DNA of 56,218 nucleotides from an uncultured Oscillospiraceae bacterium (GCA_910587835.1 CAJUNQ010000056.1:1-56218), one strand, 5' to 3'. Numbered from the stretch's first letter, positions 24,778-33,830 are shown. Notes: generated from the sequence alone by a model not told the origin. Made by a program: numbers and translations.

Positions 24778-25162
24778 AGTGGTTCCTCCTTATTCACGGC
24801 GACCCTTCAGGACCGCCTGGATTGCGGGCTTTTGGGGACATATCAGCAGGTGGAGAGCCCACCTGTCGCTGTTGTCCTGAAATCAGTATAGCACATTCGA
24901 CAAAAGATTGCAATAGGAAATGGAAAAACTATAATATTTGGGCCGCAATAAATAAAAAAGAAACCTCCTATCAGATTTCACCGATAACCCGCAAACCAAT
25001 TCGTTTTATTTGACTGAACTTCATAGCAAAAGCTCCGTGTCCGCCGCTAGTTCGCTAGGCCTGAGCAGCTGAGGCAAGCGCATGGCAGTGCTGTCATGCG
25101 CTTTGCTCCGTCTCCCCCTGTCAAAGGGTGATACCTACCTTGCGGCCCAAGCCTCTATTATT
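24778..25162. other. Intergenic region between hpf and the fumarase alpha gene
   Basis: It contains the hpf promoter and a hairpin at 25076-25103 (AAGCGCATG/CATGCGCTT), which may be a weak terminator for the fumarase gene although it lacks a T-run. In between is an A/T-rich stretch (24915-25020) in which I recognise nothing. Confidence 0.5.
24885..24913 (-). promoter_or_regulatory. hpf operon promoter
   Basis: On the minus strand, TTGCAA (24913-24908) and TATACT (24890-24885) have 17-base spacing, giving a leader of about 100 nt. Confidence 0.7.
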
Positions 25163-26002
25163 TTACAGCTCCACACTCTTGTGCCGGGTGACATGGCAGC
25201 CTACATTCACCGCCACCGGCAGGCCTGCAATATGGGTGGGGTAGGCTTCAATATTCACTGCCAGGGCTGTCACGCTGCCCCCAAAGCCCTGGGGGCCCAC
25301 CCCGGTCTCGTTCACCGCAGCCAGCATCCGGGCCTCAAGGTCTGCGTAATAGGGGTCTGGGTTCCTTTGGGCCACGTCCCGGCAGAGGGCACGCTTGGCC
25401 AGCAGGGCGCACAGCTCAAAGTCGCCGCCAATACCCACCCCCAGCACCACCGGCGGGCAGGGATTTCCTCCAGCCTCTTGCATAGTCTCCGCCACAAAGG
25501 AGACAATCTCCTCCTCCCCCGCAGCCGGGGTAAACATGTGCAAACGGCTCATGTTCTCACTGCCGAAGCCTTTGGGGGCCACTGTCAGCCGGAGCTTGTC
25601 CCCTGGGACCAGCCGGACATGGAGCACCGCCGGGGTGTTGTCCCCGGTGTTCCCCCGGCGCAGAGGGTCCTTCACGACAGAACACCGCAACAGGCCGTTC
25701 ACATACCCCCGGCGGACCCCCTCGTTCACTGCCTGCTCAAAGTCGCCGTTAATGTGCACCTCTTGACCCACCTGGGCGAACACCACCGCCATCCCTGTGT
25801 CCTGACAGATGGGGATTTTCAGCTCCCGGGCTGCCTGCAGGTTCCGGCACAGGTCCTCCATCACCGGGCGGGCAATGGGGCTGGCCTCCTGCCGGGCCCC
25901 GGCGCTGATGAGCTCCTCCAGACTTTCGGGCAGCTGGCGGTTGGCCTCTACACACAACTGCTCCACTGCCGCGGCAATTTCCTGCGCGCTGATCTCCCTC
26001 AT
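25163..26002 (-). CDS. Fumarate hydratase (class I) alpha subunit, orphan
   Basis: About 279 residues, matching the alpha subunit of oxygen-sensitive [4Fe-4S] fumarases and tartrate dehydratases. Conserved stretches are PICQDTGMAVVF, GNTGDNTPAVLH, LTVAPKGFGSENMS and NPCPPVVLGVGIGGDFE, which hold cluster cysteines. The partner beta subunit normally follows directly, but the next gene is hpf, and no beta gene is in the window. ATG 26002 lies 6 bases after AGGAGGA; an earlier ATG at 26008 overlaps that site. A terminator hairpin lies just 22 bp upstream. Confidence 0.88.
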   Translation of the reverse strand: MREISAQEIAAAVEQLCVEANRQLPESLEELISAGARQEASPIARPVMEDLCRNLQAARELKIPICQDTGMAVVFAQVGQEVHINGDFEQAVNEGVRRGYVNGLLRCSVVKDPLRRGNTGDNTPAVLHVRLVPGDKLRLTVAPKGFGSENMSRLHMFTPAAGEEEIVSFVAETMQEAGGNPCPPVVLGVGIGGDFELCALLAKRALCRDVAQRNPDPYYADLEARMLAAVNETGVGPQGFGGSVTALAVNIEAYPTHIAGLPVAVNVGCHVTRHKSVEL

Positions 26003-26023
26003 GTTCATTCCTCCTGTCAAAAT

Positions 26024-26053
26024 AAAAAGCCTCAACCGCGCGGTGAGGCTTTT
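26024..26053 (-). terminator. Terminator between yabR and the fumarase alpha gene
   Basis: On the minus strand AAAAGCCTCACCG pairs with CGGTTGAGGCTTTTT, followed by ATTTTG. It ends the rqcP-yabR transcript. No room remains for a separate promoter before the fumarase ribosome site, so that gene probably depends on read-through. Confidence 0.8.
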
Positions 26054-26086
26054 CCAAAATCATCATCTTCCAGACACAGCGGCTGG

Positions 26087-26596
26087 TCAGCCCTTGCTCC
26101 CCCGCCGGGAATAACCCCGCCGGGTCTCATTTCCCCGCTTCAGGTCTGACATTTTTTCGTCGCTGGTCTGCTTGAAACGGCTCATCATGTCCTCAAAGCT
26201 GCCGCTGTCGTTGCGCCGTCCCTGCCACTCAAAGTCCCCAGGACGTCCAGGGCCTGGGTCCGGCTCCGGGCGGGGTGCGCGAGGCGGCCGGCGGTCCGGC
26301 CTTCTGCCCGCGCCCTGGCCAGGGCCTCCCCCCTGCCGCCGGGGCCTGTGCTGCTCCTCAGGGGGCAGGGCCTTTTTCATGGAAAGGCTGATCTTTCCCT
26401 CCTCGCTGATGGCAAGGACCTTCACCTTCACCGTCTGTCCCTCGGTGACAAAGTCCTTGATCTCGTTGACAAAGGTGGGCGCTACCTCAGAAATGTGAAC
26501 CATTCCTGTCTGCCCGCCCTCAAAGCTGACAAATGCCCCGAACTTTGTGATGCCTGTGACCTTACCCTCATAGATCTCTCCAACCGCAAGCCCCAT
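26087..26596 (-). CDS. yabR: S1 RNA-binding domain protein (YabR-like)
   Basis: The 169-residue protein starts with one S1 OB-fold (about 1-75: VGEIYEGKVTGITKFGAFV and GQTGMVHISEVA). A long low-complexity tail of Arg/Gly/Pro follows. S1 domains bind RNA; YabR is a conserved neighbour of divIC in Firmicutes and related to general stress protein 13. The frame is open to 26851 inside divIC, but ATG 26596 after GAGGAGG gives the family start. Confidence 0.85.
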   Translation of the reverse strand: MGLAVGEIYEGKVTGITKFGAFVSFEGGQTGMVHISEVAPTFVNEIKDFVTEGQTVKVKVLAISEEGKISLSMKKALPPEEQHRPRRQGGGPGQGAGRRPDRRPPRAPRPEPDPGPGRPGDFEWQGRRNDSGSFEDMMSRFKQTSDEKMSDLKRGNETRRGYSRRGSKG

Positions 26597-26660
26597 GATC
26601 TCCCGTGTTCCTCCTCGATTTTGTCTGTTTTCGCCACCACGGCCCTGGTACCCGGCCGCC

Positions 26661-26975
26661 TTACTCGCCGCCCATGTCAATAAACACTTTTTCTCCCGGC
26701 TTGGCATAGCCCAGGTCCAGCCGGGCCCGACGCTCAGCATAGTCGGCCAGGCCGTTCTCCTCCTCCAGGGCGCGGCGCAGCTCCTGGTTCTTCTGGTTCT
26801 GAGCGTCCAACTGCGTCTGAAGCGTCTCAAGCTGCTCCCGCTTATCCGCAATCTGCATCTGCCGGTCTACCACCGAGAGCAGCACCACCAGCGTGAGCCC
26901 CAGCACTGCCAGCGTCAGCAGAAAGCTGCCGCGGGTCTTCTTTTTGGGCTGTTCTGACTGTTTCTCCTGGCGCAC
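26661..26975 (-). CDS. divIC: Septum formation protein DivIC / FtsB-like
   Basis: This 104-residue bitopic membrane protein has a short basic cytoplasmic N-terminus, one membrane helix (about 17-37, SFLLTLAVLGLTLVVLLSVV) and an extracytoplasmic coiled coil (about 38-72), followed by YAERRARLDLGYAKPGEKVF, the family's C-terminal motif. DivIC joins FtsL and DivIB in the cell-division complex. It starts at GTG 7 bases after GGGAGGG. The order yabP-yabQ-divIC-yabR is the classical Firmicutes arrangement. Confidence 0.9.
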   Translation of the reverse strand: MRQEKQSEQPKKKTRGSFLLTLAVLGLTLVVLLSVVDRQMQIADKREQLETLQTQLDAQNQKNQELRRALEEENGLADYAERRARLDLGYAKPGEKVFIDMGGE

Positions 26976-27121
26976 GTTGGTTCCCTCCCTGCCGGCAGCC
27001 AGCCCTTCGGAGAAGTTCTGACTGTGTTTATTTCATTATATACTAGTCTACATAATGTTTTCAAGGGTTTTTTTCGGTTTTTTCGGTCCCGGAGCAAGTT
27101 TTTTTCCTTTTGGATGGGAAC

Positions 27122-27634
27122 TTATTTTCGAGCAACCTGGCTGCTTGGTTTTTCTCGACTTAAACGAAGCATTGTCAAGGGATTTTTTTGACGCTTTATA
27201 CCAAGACGCTGCTTCCGGCCTTGCCTCCCCGGTTTTCGAGGCGCCTTCCTCCGGCTCCCTGTTTTCTGCGGGGGCTTTCTTTTGGGCAGCAGCCTCCCTG
27301 TTCTCTGGCGGACAGCGCCACCCAATCTCCCGGCCACTCTGCGCAGTCGGGCCGCGAAGCCGCTGAGCAGCGGGTCCAGCGCAACGATGGTTCCCCAGGC
27401 CCCCAGACATTGCAGCGCCGCCTGAAACATCCGCAGGCGGCCGCTGTCCACTGCCAGGGCTACCACAAAGGCGGTGAGGGCGCAAATCAGCCCAAAAAGC
27501 AGGTCGGAGAAAAATGTGAACAGCCGTCCGCCCCGTAGCAGCAGCCCCAGCAGCTTCAGCCCCAAAAACACCCCGCCCAGCATCGCTCCTGTAAACAGGC
27601 ACAGGCACCCGGCTGGCAGTGTCGCCCCGGTCAT
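27122..27634 (-). CDS. yabQ: Spore cortex protein YabQ
   Basis: YabQ is a membrane protein needed for spore cortex formation. The 170-residue product has hydrophobic helices in its first 80 residues (CLCLFTGAMLGGVFLGLKLL and FSDLLFGLICALTAFVVALA) and a long basic tail. Sequence conservation in this family is low; the call rests on the fold pattern and on its position between yabP and divIC. Its ATG overlaps the yabP stop by 4 bases. Confidence 0.8.
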   Translation of the reverse strand: MTGATLPAGCLCLFTGAMLGGVFLGLKLLGLLLRGGRLFTFFSDLLFGLICALTAFVVALAVDSGRLRMFQAALQCLGAWGTIVALDPLLSGFAARLRRVAGRLGGAVRQRTGRLLPKRKPPQKTGSRRKAPRKPGRQGRKQRLGIKRQKNPLTMLRLSREKPSSQVARK

Positions 27635-27936
27635 TTGAAAAGCCTGCCGAAAAAGGACAGCGCCGGGACGCTCTCGGTGTAGGACACCGCGCCCACTTTG
27701 CCCTGCACCAGCATATCGCCTGTGTCGGAATTCAGGCTTTCGATATGCAGGGCCTCTCCCTTGATATTCAGCTGTCCCAGGTCTGTTTGGGCTGTGATCA
27801 GCTCATCGCTGAAAAAGTCTACCCGCTGAATACCCGTAGCTGTCAGACGCTCCCGGTTATCCAGGCTCAGGCAGTGCTTTTTTGCCGGCCTGCCCATCCG
27901 CTCCGGCTTTCCGAATTTATCCAGCTGCTCCGCCAT
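27631..27936 (-). CDS. yabP: Sporulation protein YabP
   Basis: This 101-residue protein shows the YabP/YqfC pattern: HCLSLDNRERLTATGIQRVD, then FFSDELITAQTDLGQLNIKG and LNSDTGDMLVQGKVGAVSY. YabP is a spore coat/cortex-associated protein made in the mother cell. It is followed by yabQ in a coupled arrangement and preceded by rqcP. The pair shows the host can form endospores. Confidence 0.93.
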   Translation of the reverse strand: MAEQLDKFGKPERMGRPAKKHCLSLDNRERLTATGIQRVDFFSDELITAQTDLGQLNIKGEALHIESLNSDTGDMLVQGKVGAVSYTESVPALSFFGRLFK

Positions 27937-27990
27937 TGGCTCATCCCCCTTACTGGGACTATATGCGCCGGGGGGCCTGGGTATGACAAA

Positions 27991-28018
27991 GGCAGCGCCG
28001 TAAAAGACCGGCGCTGCC
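27991..28018 (-). other. Hairpin between rqcP and yabP
   Basis: An 11-bp stem (GGCAGCGCCG with its complement) is followed on the minus strand by TTTGTC only. It may slow or partly end transcription between the housekeeping rqcP gene and the sporulation genes. Confidence 0.45.
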
Positions 28019-28034
28019 TGGCTTGGGTATCGCT

Positions 28035-28274
28035 TCAGATAAACTCATAAAGGCTTGCGGCCTGGTCTTTTGTGGCGTACTCGCTGACAGAGAGCACCCG
28101 GGCTCTCAGCACCCGCTCGCCCATATGAATTTCCAGCACATCCCCCAGCTTCACATCGTAGGAGGCCCGGGCGGGCTTGTCGTTCACCAGCACCCGGCCG
28201 GCGTCGCAGGCCTCGTTGGCCACCGTGCGGCGTTTGATTAGCCGGGAGATTTTCAGATACTTGTCCAGTCTCAT
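28035..28274 (-). CDS. rqcP: S4-domain ribosome quality control protein RqcP (YabO/Hsp15-like)
   Basis: The 79-residue protein is a single S4 RNA-binding domain (MRLDKYLKISRLIKRRTVAN, then ACDAGRVLVNDKPARASYDV). RqcP works with RqcH on stalled 50S subunits to add alanine tails to nascent chains. Its place upstream of yabP-yabQ-divIC matches other Firmicutes. AGAGGTGA precedes the ATG. Confidence 0.93.
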   Translation of the reverse strand: MRLDKYLKISRLIKRRTVANEACDAGRVLVNDKPARASYDVKLGDVLEIHMGERVLRARVLSVSEYATKDQAASLYEFI

Positions 28275-28293
28275 GCAATCACCTCTTTCATCT

Positions 28294-28327
28294 CCGGTTC
28301 ATGCTCTACAAGGAGAGCATGAACCGG
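28294..28327 (-). promoter_or_regulatory. Hairpin in the rqcP leader
   Basis: A perfect 14-bp stem (CCGGTTCATGCTCT) with a 6-base loop lies about 10 bases after the predicted transcript start and ends 19 bp before the start codon. It could protect the RNA 5' end or affect translation. Confidence 0.5.
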
Positions 28328-28342
28328 GACGCATCTATTATT

Positions 28343-28371
28343 ATCATAAACGATTTACTTATGAAAAGCAA
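28343..28371 (-). promoter_or_regulatory. rqcP operon promoter
   Basis: TTGCTT (28371-28366) and TATGAT (28348-28343) are 17 bases apart on the minus strand. Confidence 0.6.
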
Positions 28372-28431
28372 GGGGGTTTTTGCGGAAGAAGCCCCAAGCC
28401 CGCATTTGCGCAAGGGAGGCAGTGTGCCGGT

Positions 28432-28474
28432 AAAAAGAAGGCCCTCCCTATATAGTGCAAAATGCGGGAGGGCC
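28432..28474 (-). terminator. Terminator of the ABC/MATE exporter operon
   Basis: GGCCCTCCC pairs with GGGAGGGCC across a loop of about 17 bases, followed on the minus strand by TTCTTTTT. Confidence 0.75.
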
Positions 28475-28581
28475 GTGCCCTTATAAATTACTATGGTTTG
28501 CTGCCGCGCACAAGACCATGCCTCAGGGCTCTTTCATCGCCGGCAAAGGGGCTGTCGCATTTTTGCTTTTGGCCCGGCTGG

Positions 28582-29979
28582 CTAACTTTTACTTGCATGT
28601 GTTACCAGTGTCTTCTTTTTACGGCCTGCGCCAAAGCTCTCCGGCGCCCGGAACCACAACAGGAGGTATGCCAGGGAGGGAATCAGCCCCAGCACCCAGC
28701 CAATGGGTGTTGCCACCCAAATGCCCAGATATCCCATAAAAAGAGGCAGCAGCAGAGAGAAGCCGATTTTTGAGGCCAGCTCCACAATACTGGACACCAG
28801 CGTAATTTTTACCGCGCCAATCCCCCGCAGAGCAGAGTTTACTGTCCAGATCGCCCCTAGGAACAGGTAAAAGGCGGCCTCAATGCGCACAAAGCGGACA
28901 GAGGCGGTGAGTACATACTCGCTGGGTCCCTCCATGAACATCAGGGCCAAGGGCTCTGCGAAAATCAGCATCACTGCCGTAGACACCAACGCCAGCCCTC
29001 CTACCAGGAGCAGGCCCTTTTTCAGGCCGTCCTTGATGCGGCCATACAGCTTTGCCCCATAGTTCTGCCCGGCGTACACCGAAAAGGAGAAAGCTACATT
29101 GGAAAAGCTGACAGTGGCCAGCTGCTCTACCTTACCGCCCACTGTGTACGCGGCTACAATGTCAGAGCCAAAGGAGTTAATGACTGCCGTGACCACAAAC
29201 ATGCCCACGCACAACACCCCGCTCTGGGCGCACATGGGCAGGCCAATGCGCAGGTACTCCCCTATCATCTTCCGGTCAAATCGCCAAGCGGCCCGGTCCG
29301 GTATAAGACGGGGATACTTTTTGACCATGTAAGCCATGCACAGCCCTGCCGATACCGCCTGCGCCAGCACTGTGGCCCAGGCAACCCCCGCCACGCCGCC
29401 ATTCAAGGCCAAGACAAAGAACAGGTCCAGGCCGATGTTGAGAATGGTGCCGAAAATCTGAAAGTACAAGGGGGTTCTGGAGTCGCCAATGGCCCGCAGA
29501 ATGGAGATGAGGCCGTTGGCAAGCAGAATGGCAATGGTCAGCCCGCCGGTGATCTGAATATAGGTCACCGATTGGCCTATGATGTTCTCAGGCGCGCCCA
29601 ACAGGTTCATCATGGGCCGCGCCCCGAACAGGGCCAGCAGCCCCAGCGCCAGGCCCCCCAGCAGGACCAGGTATACCGCATGGCTGACCGCCTGCTTCAT
29701 GCGCTGCTCCTGCTTGGCCCCCTCGGCCTGAGAGACAATGACCGAAAGGCCGTTGGTCAAGCCGTTGCCCATCATCATGATAAACATACTGGTTGAGGCC
29801 GCCGCGCCAATGGCCGCCAGGGCGTCGATGCTGACAAACCGCCCCACCACAATGGTGTCCACCAGGTTGTACATGAGCTGGAACACCCCGCCGATCCACA
29901 TGGGAATGGCGAACAGGACCAGCAGTCTGGCTGGCGACCCCTGGGTCATGTCCAGATTTGCAGGCCTTCTTTTCTTCAT
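28582..29979 (-). CDS. MATE family efflux transporter
   Basis: This 465-residue protein has twelve membrane helices and MATE signatures such as MYNLVDTIVVGRFVSIDALA, GNGLTNGLSVIVSQAEGAK and YIQITGG. It is the third gene of an exporter operon, 16 bp after a heterodimeric ABC pair, with GGGGGAG before its ATG. Co-expression with the ABC exporter suggests a shared stress or drug response. The substrate is unknown. Confidence 0.9.
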   Translation of the reverse strand: MKKRRPANLDMTQGSPARLLVLFAIPMWIGGVFQLMYNLVDTIVVGRFVSIDALAAIGAAASTSMFIMMMGNGLTNGLSVIVSQAEGAKQEQRMKQAVSHAVYLVLLGGLALGLLALFGARPMMNLLGAPENIIGQSVTYIQITGGLTIAILLANGLISILRAIGDSRTPLYFQIFGTILNIGLDLFFVLALNGGVAGVAWATVLAQAVSAGLCMAYMVKKYPRLIPDRAAWRFDRKMIGEYLRIGLPMCAQSGVLCVGMFVVTAVINSFGSDIVAAYTVGGKVEQLATVSFSNVAFSFSVYAGQNYGAKLYGRIKDGLKKGLLLVGGLALVSTAVMLIFAEPLALMFMEGPSEYVLTASVRFVRIEAAFYLFLGAIWTVNSALRGIGAVKITLVSSIVELASKIGFSLLLPLFMGYLGIWVATPIGWVLGLIPSLAYLLLWFRAPESFGAGRKKKTLVTHASKS

Positions 29980-29995
29980 GTCCAGACTCCCCCTC

Positions 29996-31888
29996 TTAGC
30001 GGCTTTCCGCCTTTTGCAGCTGCTCCTTATCGTACTGCAGAGTGTACAGCTTGTAGTAGCGTCCCTTCTGGCGCAGCAGCTCCTGGTGGCTGCCCTGCTC
30101 CAGAATCTCCCCGTGGCTCAGAAGAATGATATTGTCCGCGTGCTGAATGGTGGAGAGCCGGTGGGCCACAATCAGCATGGTGCCGATGTTCTTCATCTTC
30201 TCCAAGGAGTCCTGAATCAAAAGCTCGGTCTCTGTGTCAATATTGGCGGTGGCCTCGTCCAGAATCATCACCGCGGGCTTGTGGATAATGGTGCGGGCAA
30301 AGGACAGCAGCTGCCGCTGGCCCGCGGAGAAGTTGTTGCCCCGCTCCCGCACAGGCTCGTCCAGGCCGTTGTCCAGCCGGTAGATAAAGCTGTCGGCGTT
30401 CACATATTCGCAGGCCCTGCGGATATCCTCCTCCGGGAACTCATCCCGCAGCACAATATTGCCCCGGATGGTGCCGGAGAACAGGAACACATCCTGAAGC
30501 ATCTGGCCAAAATGCTTGCGCAGAGAGGAGATGGTGATTTTCTTGATATCCACCCCGTCAATGAGGATCTGGCCCTTCTGAATGTCGTAATTGCGGCAGA
30601 TCAGGGACAGGATGGTAGACTTACCCGAGCCGGTGGAACCCACAAAGGCCACGGTCTGCCGGGGGCTGATGTGGAAGCTGACCCCCTTGAGAACCCACTC
30701 GCCGGGGTTGTAGGCAAACCACACGTCCTTAAACTCGATCTCCCCCTTCACATCCTCCATGTCTCTGGCGTCCGGCGCGTCCACAATCTGGGGCTCCATG
30801 TCCATCACTGTGAAGATTTTCTCAGCCGCGGCAAACGAGCGCTGCAACATGTCAAACTGCTCGGCCAGCTGCTGAATGGGGTTGAAGAACTTGGAGATAT
30901 ACATATAAAAGGAGACAATGATGCCGCTGGACACTGTCTGACCCATAAAATTCCAGCCGCCGATATAGCCCCGGCCGCCCAGATACATCAGGCACAGCAC
31001 TGAGGAGATGTACAGCATATACACCATAGGCTGAAAAATGCCGAACACAAACATTCTGGACCGCTTGGCTCTGGTCAGAGTCTGGGACTTTTCCAGAAAG
31101 TCCTGCATCTTCCGCTCCTCCCGGTTGAAGATCTGGGTGATCTTGATGCCCGAGAGGTTCTCAGAGAGGTAGGTGTTCACATCCGTGGTGGCGTCGTTGA
31201 CCCGCAGGTGCACGCTGCGGGAGAACCGCCGGAAAATAACGGTGAACAGCACCACAAAGGGCACAAAGCACAGCACCATCAGGGTAAACATATAGTTGAG
31301 CATGAGCATGGCCCCCAGCACGGCGACCACCACCATCACGTTCTGAATCAACGTCACCAGAATGTTGGTGAACATGAAGGAGATGGCATTGGGGTCGTTG
31401 CTGACACGGGTGACCAGCTTGCCCACAGGAATATTATTCAGCTGCTCATGGCTGAGGCTCTCAATGTGGGTAAACACATCCTCCCGCATGGCGGAGAGAA
31501 TCTTCTGCCCCACCTGCTGCAGCACCATGGCCTGAATGTAGGTGCACAGCAGCGAGACCAGCAGAATGCACACATATACCAGCACAATGCGGAACAGATA
31601 GGACAGCTCGAAATCGCCCACTACAGTCTCTTCAATATGGCCGATTACCAGCGGAGAGACCACTGAGTAGACATTAGCCACAAGCATAACAAAAAACACC
31701 AGCACAAACTTCTTGCGGTAGGGCTTGGCATAGACCAGCAGCCGCTTGACGATCTCCGAGTCGGGCATATTGCGCTCCCGGTTTTCCAGGACGTTTTTCC
31801 GCTTGGCGGCAAAAAAGGCCGCCACAAAAACCAGGGCGAACATACCGATAATGCCGCCTACAATCAGAACCGGCAGAAACTCACGCAT
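29996..31888 (-). CDS. ABC exporter subunit with intact catalytic Walker B (heterodimer partner)
   Basis: About 630 residues: a short N-terminal helix, a six-helix exporter membrane domain and a nucleotide-binding domain. Walker A is GSTGSGKST, the signature is SAGQRQ and Walker B is VMILDEATANID with the catalytic Glu. The preceding gene has a degenerate Walker B, so this is the hydrolysing partner of an asymmetric exporter (YheH/TM288-like). The frame opens at 31972; ATG 31888 overlaps the upstream gene by 8 bases and gives a sensible N-terminus. Confidence 0.88.
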   Translation of the reverse strand: MREFLPVLIVGGIIGMFALVFVAAFFAAKRKNVLENRERNMPDSEIVKRLLVYAKPYRKKFVLVFFVMLVANVYSVVSPLVIGHIEETVVGDFELSYLFRIVLVYVCILLVSLLCTYIQAMVLQQVGQKILSAMREDVFTHIESLSHEQLNNIPVGKLVTRVSNDPNAISFMFTNILVTLIQNVMVVVAVLGAMLMLNYMFTLMVLCFVPFVVLFTVIFRRFSRSVHLRVNDATTDVNTYLSENLSGIKITQIFNREERKMQDFLEKSQTLTRAKRSRMFVFGIFQPMVYMLYISSVLCLMYLGGRGYIGGWNFMGQTVSSGIIVSFYMYISKFFNPIQQLAEQFDMLQRSFAAAEKIFTVMDMEPQIVDAPDARDMEDVKGEIEFKDVWFAYNPGEWVLKGVSFHISPRQTVAFVGSTGSGKSTILSLICRNYDIQKGQILIDGVDIKKITISSLRKHFGQMLQDVFLFSGTIRGNIVLRDEFPEEDIRRACEYVNADSFIYRLDNGLDEPVRERGNNFSAGQRQLLSFARTIIHKPAVMILDEATANIDTETELLIQDSLEKMKNIGTMLIVAHRLSTIQHADNIILLSHGEILEQGSHQELLRQKGRYYKLYTLQYDKEQLQKAESR

Positions 31889-33704
31889 TGCTGTGCTCAC
31901 TCCCTTCCTCGTCCAACCTTTGCAGGTCCACCATCTTGGTGTACTCAGGGCAGCTCTGGTAGAGCTCCGCATGGGCGCCTGCTGCCACCAGCCTGCCCTG
32001 GTCGATAAACAGAATCTTGTCCATCTGCTCGATGGTAGAAATACGGTGAGCGATGAGGATGGTGGTCTTCCCCGCCCGGGTGGCCCGCAGGTTCCCCAAA
32101 ATGGCCCGCTCGGTTTTGGTGTCCACCGCTGAGACAGAGTCGTCCAGAATCAGAATGGGCGCGTTTTTCATCAACGCCCGGGCAATGGAGATGCGCTGCT
32201 TCTGTCCGCCGGAGACGGTAACGCCCCGCTCCCCCAGAATGGTGTGGTAGCCGTGCTGGAAGCCCTTCACGTCGTGGTGAATGTCCGCCAGCTTGGCATA
32301 CTGGGTGATGGTTCTGTCGTCATAGTCCTCCACACCAAAGGCAATGTTGTGCTCAATGGTATCAGAGAACAGGAAATTGTCCTGAGGCACATAGGCGCAG
32401 CCATCCCGCAGGGAGTGGATGGTCACATCGTTCACATCCTGGCCGTCTATAAACAAGGCGCCGTCGGGCACATTATATGTACGCAGAATCAGGTCCACCA
32501 AGGTAGTCTTTCCAGAGCCGGTTTTGCCCACCAGCCCCACGTTCTCACCGGCGTTGATGGTAAAGGAGATGTGCTCCAGGGCGTCGAACTCCCCGTCAGG
32601 GTAACGGAAGCTCAGGTCTCGGAACTCAATATCTCCCCGAATCTTTTCCAGGGGCCTGGCGCCGGGCTTGTCTGCCACAGTGACCTTAGCGTCCAGCAGC
32701 TCGCTGACCCGGTCCAGAGAAGCCTTGCCCCGGCTGGTCATGTCGATCAGCTCGCTGACAGCCATGATGGGCCACACTACCGAGTTGAAGTAGCCGATGA
32801 ACTCCACCAGCTGCCCGGCGTTGAACTTGCCCTGATACACCAGAAAGCCGCCGTAGCCCAAAATGACGCAGATCACGCTCTCAATGAACAGAGTGACAAA
32901 AATACGGAACAGCACCGAGGTCTTGGTGTGGTTGATGTTGGCCACCTCGTTCTCCTGGTTCAGCTTCTGAAAGGCCAGCAGCTCCTTACTCTCCTTCACG
33001 AAGGCCTTGATTACCGCAATGCCCGAGAAGCTCTCCTGAGAAAAGTCCGACAGATTGGAGAAGGCCTGCTGCCGGATGTCCCACTTACGCATCAGGCTTT
33101 TGCCCACCATGGTGGCCATGCACAGCAGCAGGGCCATGGGGATCATGGAGAACAGGGTGAGCAGGGGGTTCATGCTCCACATTTTCATCACTGCCAGAGT
33201 CCCCATAAACAGCGCGTCGAAAAACATGAGCACGCCCCAGCCAAAGCAGTCCTGCACCGTGTCCAGGTCGTTGGTGAACAGGCTCATCAGGTTGCCCACC
33301 TTGTTCTCCTGATAGAACTCCCGGCTCAGGTTTTTGGCGTTGTCAAACATGCGGTTGCGCAGGTCCGCTTCCAACCGGATGGCGCTGCCCATAAAGGCCA
33401 GCCGCCACAAAAAACGTCCGGCCACAATAGCCAGAATGACCCCAACCATAGGCATACAAATCCGGTCCAGCAGAAAATCCAGGTCAAAGGCCACCTGCTG
33501 GCCGTCAATCTCCACATAGCCCTGGTTTACACCGTTGATCACCATCTGGTACAGGTTGGGGATCATCAGCTGGAAATAGTCCACCGCCACCAAAGCGGCC
33601 AGACCCAGCAGCAAAACCCACCCGAACTTCAGATAATAACGGTTGATGTGCTTGCCGATGATCAAATCAGATTCCTCCTTTTCCCTCTTGGAATTCTTCT
33701 TCAC
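31881..33704 (-). CDS. ABC exporter subunit with degenerate Walker B (heterodimer partner)
   Basis: A 607-residue fused permease-ATPase. Walker A is GKTGSGKTT and the signature is VSGGQKQ. Walker B reads ILILDDSVSAVD, with Asp where the catalytic Glu should be. That is the degenerate-site subunit of heterodimeric exporters such as TM287/288 and BmrCD. Together with the next gene it should pump drugs or lipids out. It starts the ABC-ABC-MATE operon; TATAAT lies about 20 bp upstream, but the -35 is unclear. Confidence 0.88.
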   Translation of the reverse strand: MKKNSKREKEESDLIIGKHINRYYLKFGWVLLLGLAALVAVDYFQLMIPNLYQMVINGVNQGYVEIDGQQVAFDLDFLLDRICMPMVGVILAIVAGRFLWRLAFMGSAIRLEADLRNRMFDNAKNLSREFYQENKVGNLMSLFTNDLDTVQDCFGWGVLMFFDALFMGTLAVMKMWSMNPLLTLFSMIPMALLLCMATMVGKSLMRKWDIRQQAFSNLSDFSQESFSGIAVIKAFVKESKELLAFQKLNQENEVANINHTKTSVLFRIFVTLFIESVICVILGYGGFLVYQGKFNAGQLVEFIGYFNSVVWPIMAVSELIDMTSRGKASLDRVSELLDAKVTVADKPGARPLEKIRGDIEFRDLSFRYPDGEFDALEHISFTINAGENVGLVGKTGSGKTTLVDLILRTYNVPDGALFIDGQDVNDVTIHSLRDGCAYVPQDNFLFSDTIEHNIAFGVEDYDDRTITQYAKLADIHHDVKGFQHGYHTILGERGVTVSGGQKQRISIARALMKNAPILILDDSVSAVDTKTERAILGNLRATRAGKTTILIAHRISTIEQMDKILFIDQGRLVAAGAHAELYQSCPEYTKMVDLQRLDEEGSEHSNA

Positions 33705-33778
33705 AAGGCTTTATTATAGCATAGTCTTCTTCTTTTTTCCAGTCCTTTTATAAATAAATTTCCGCTATTTTTATAAAG

Positions 33779-33812
33779 AACTCCCAGAGGCTTCTAAATC
33801 CTCCGGGAGTTT
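33779..33812 (-). terminator. Terminator after the serpin gene
   Basis: AACTCCC-AGAGG pairs with CCTCC-GGGAGTT across a 9-base loop, with TTCTTTATAAA downstream on the minus strand. Confidence 0.65.
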
Positions 33813-33830
33813 ATAAAATGTTTATAGCCC

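Noticed and set aside
32244..33719. 491-codon plus-strand frame opposite the ABC exporter gene
   Set aside because: Antisense shadow of a gene with all Walker motifs; composition (many His/Gln) is typical of such shadows.
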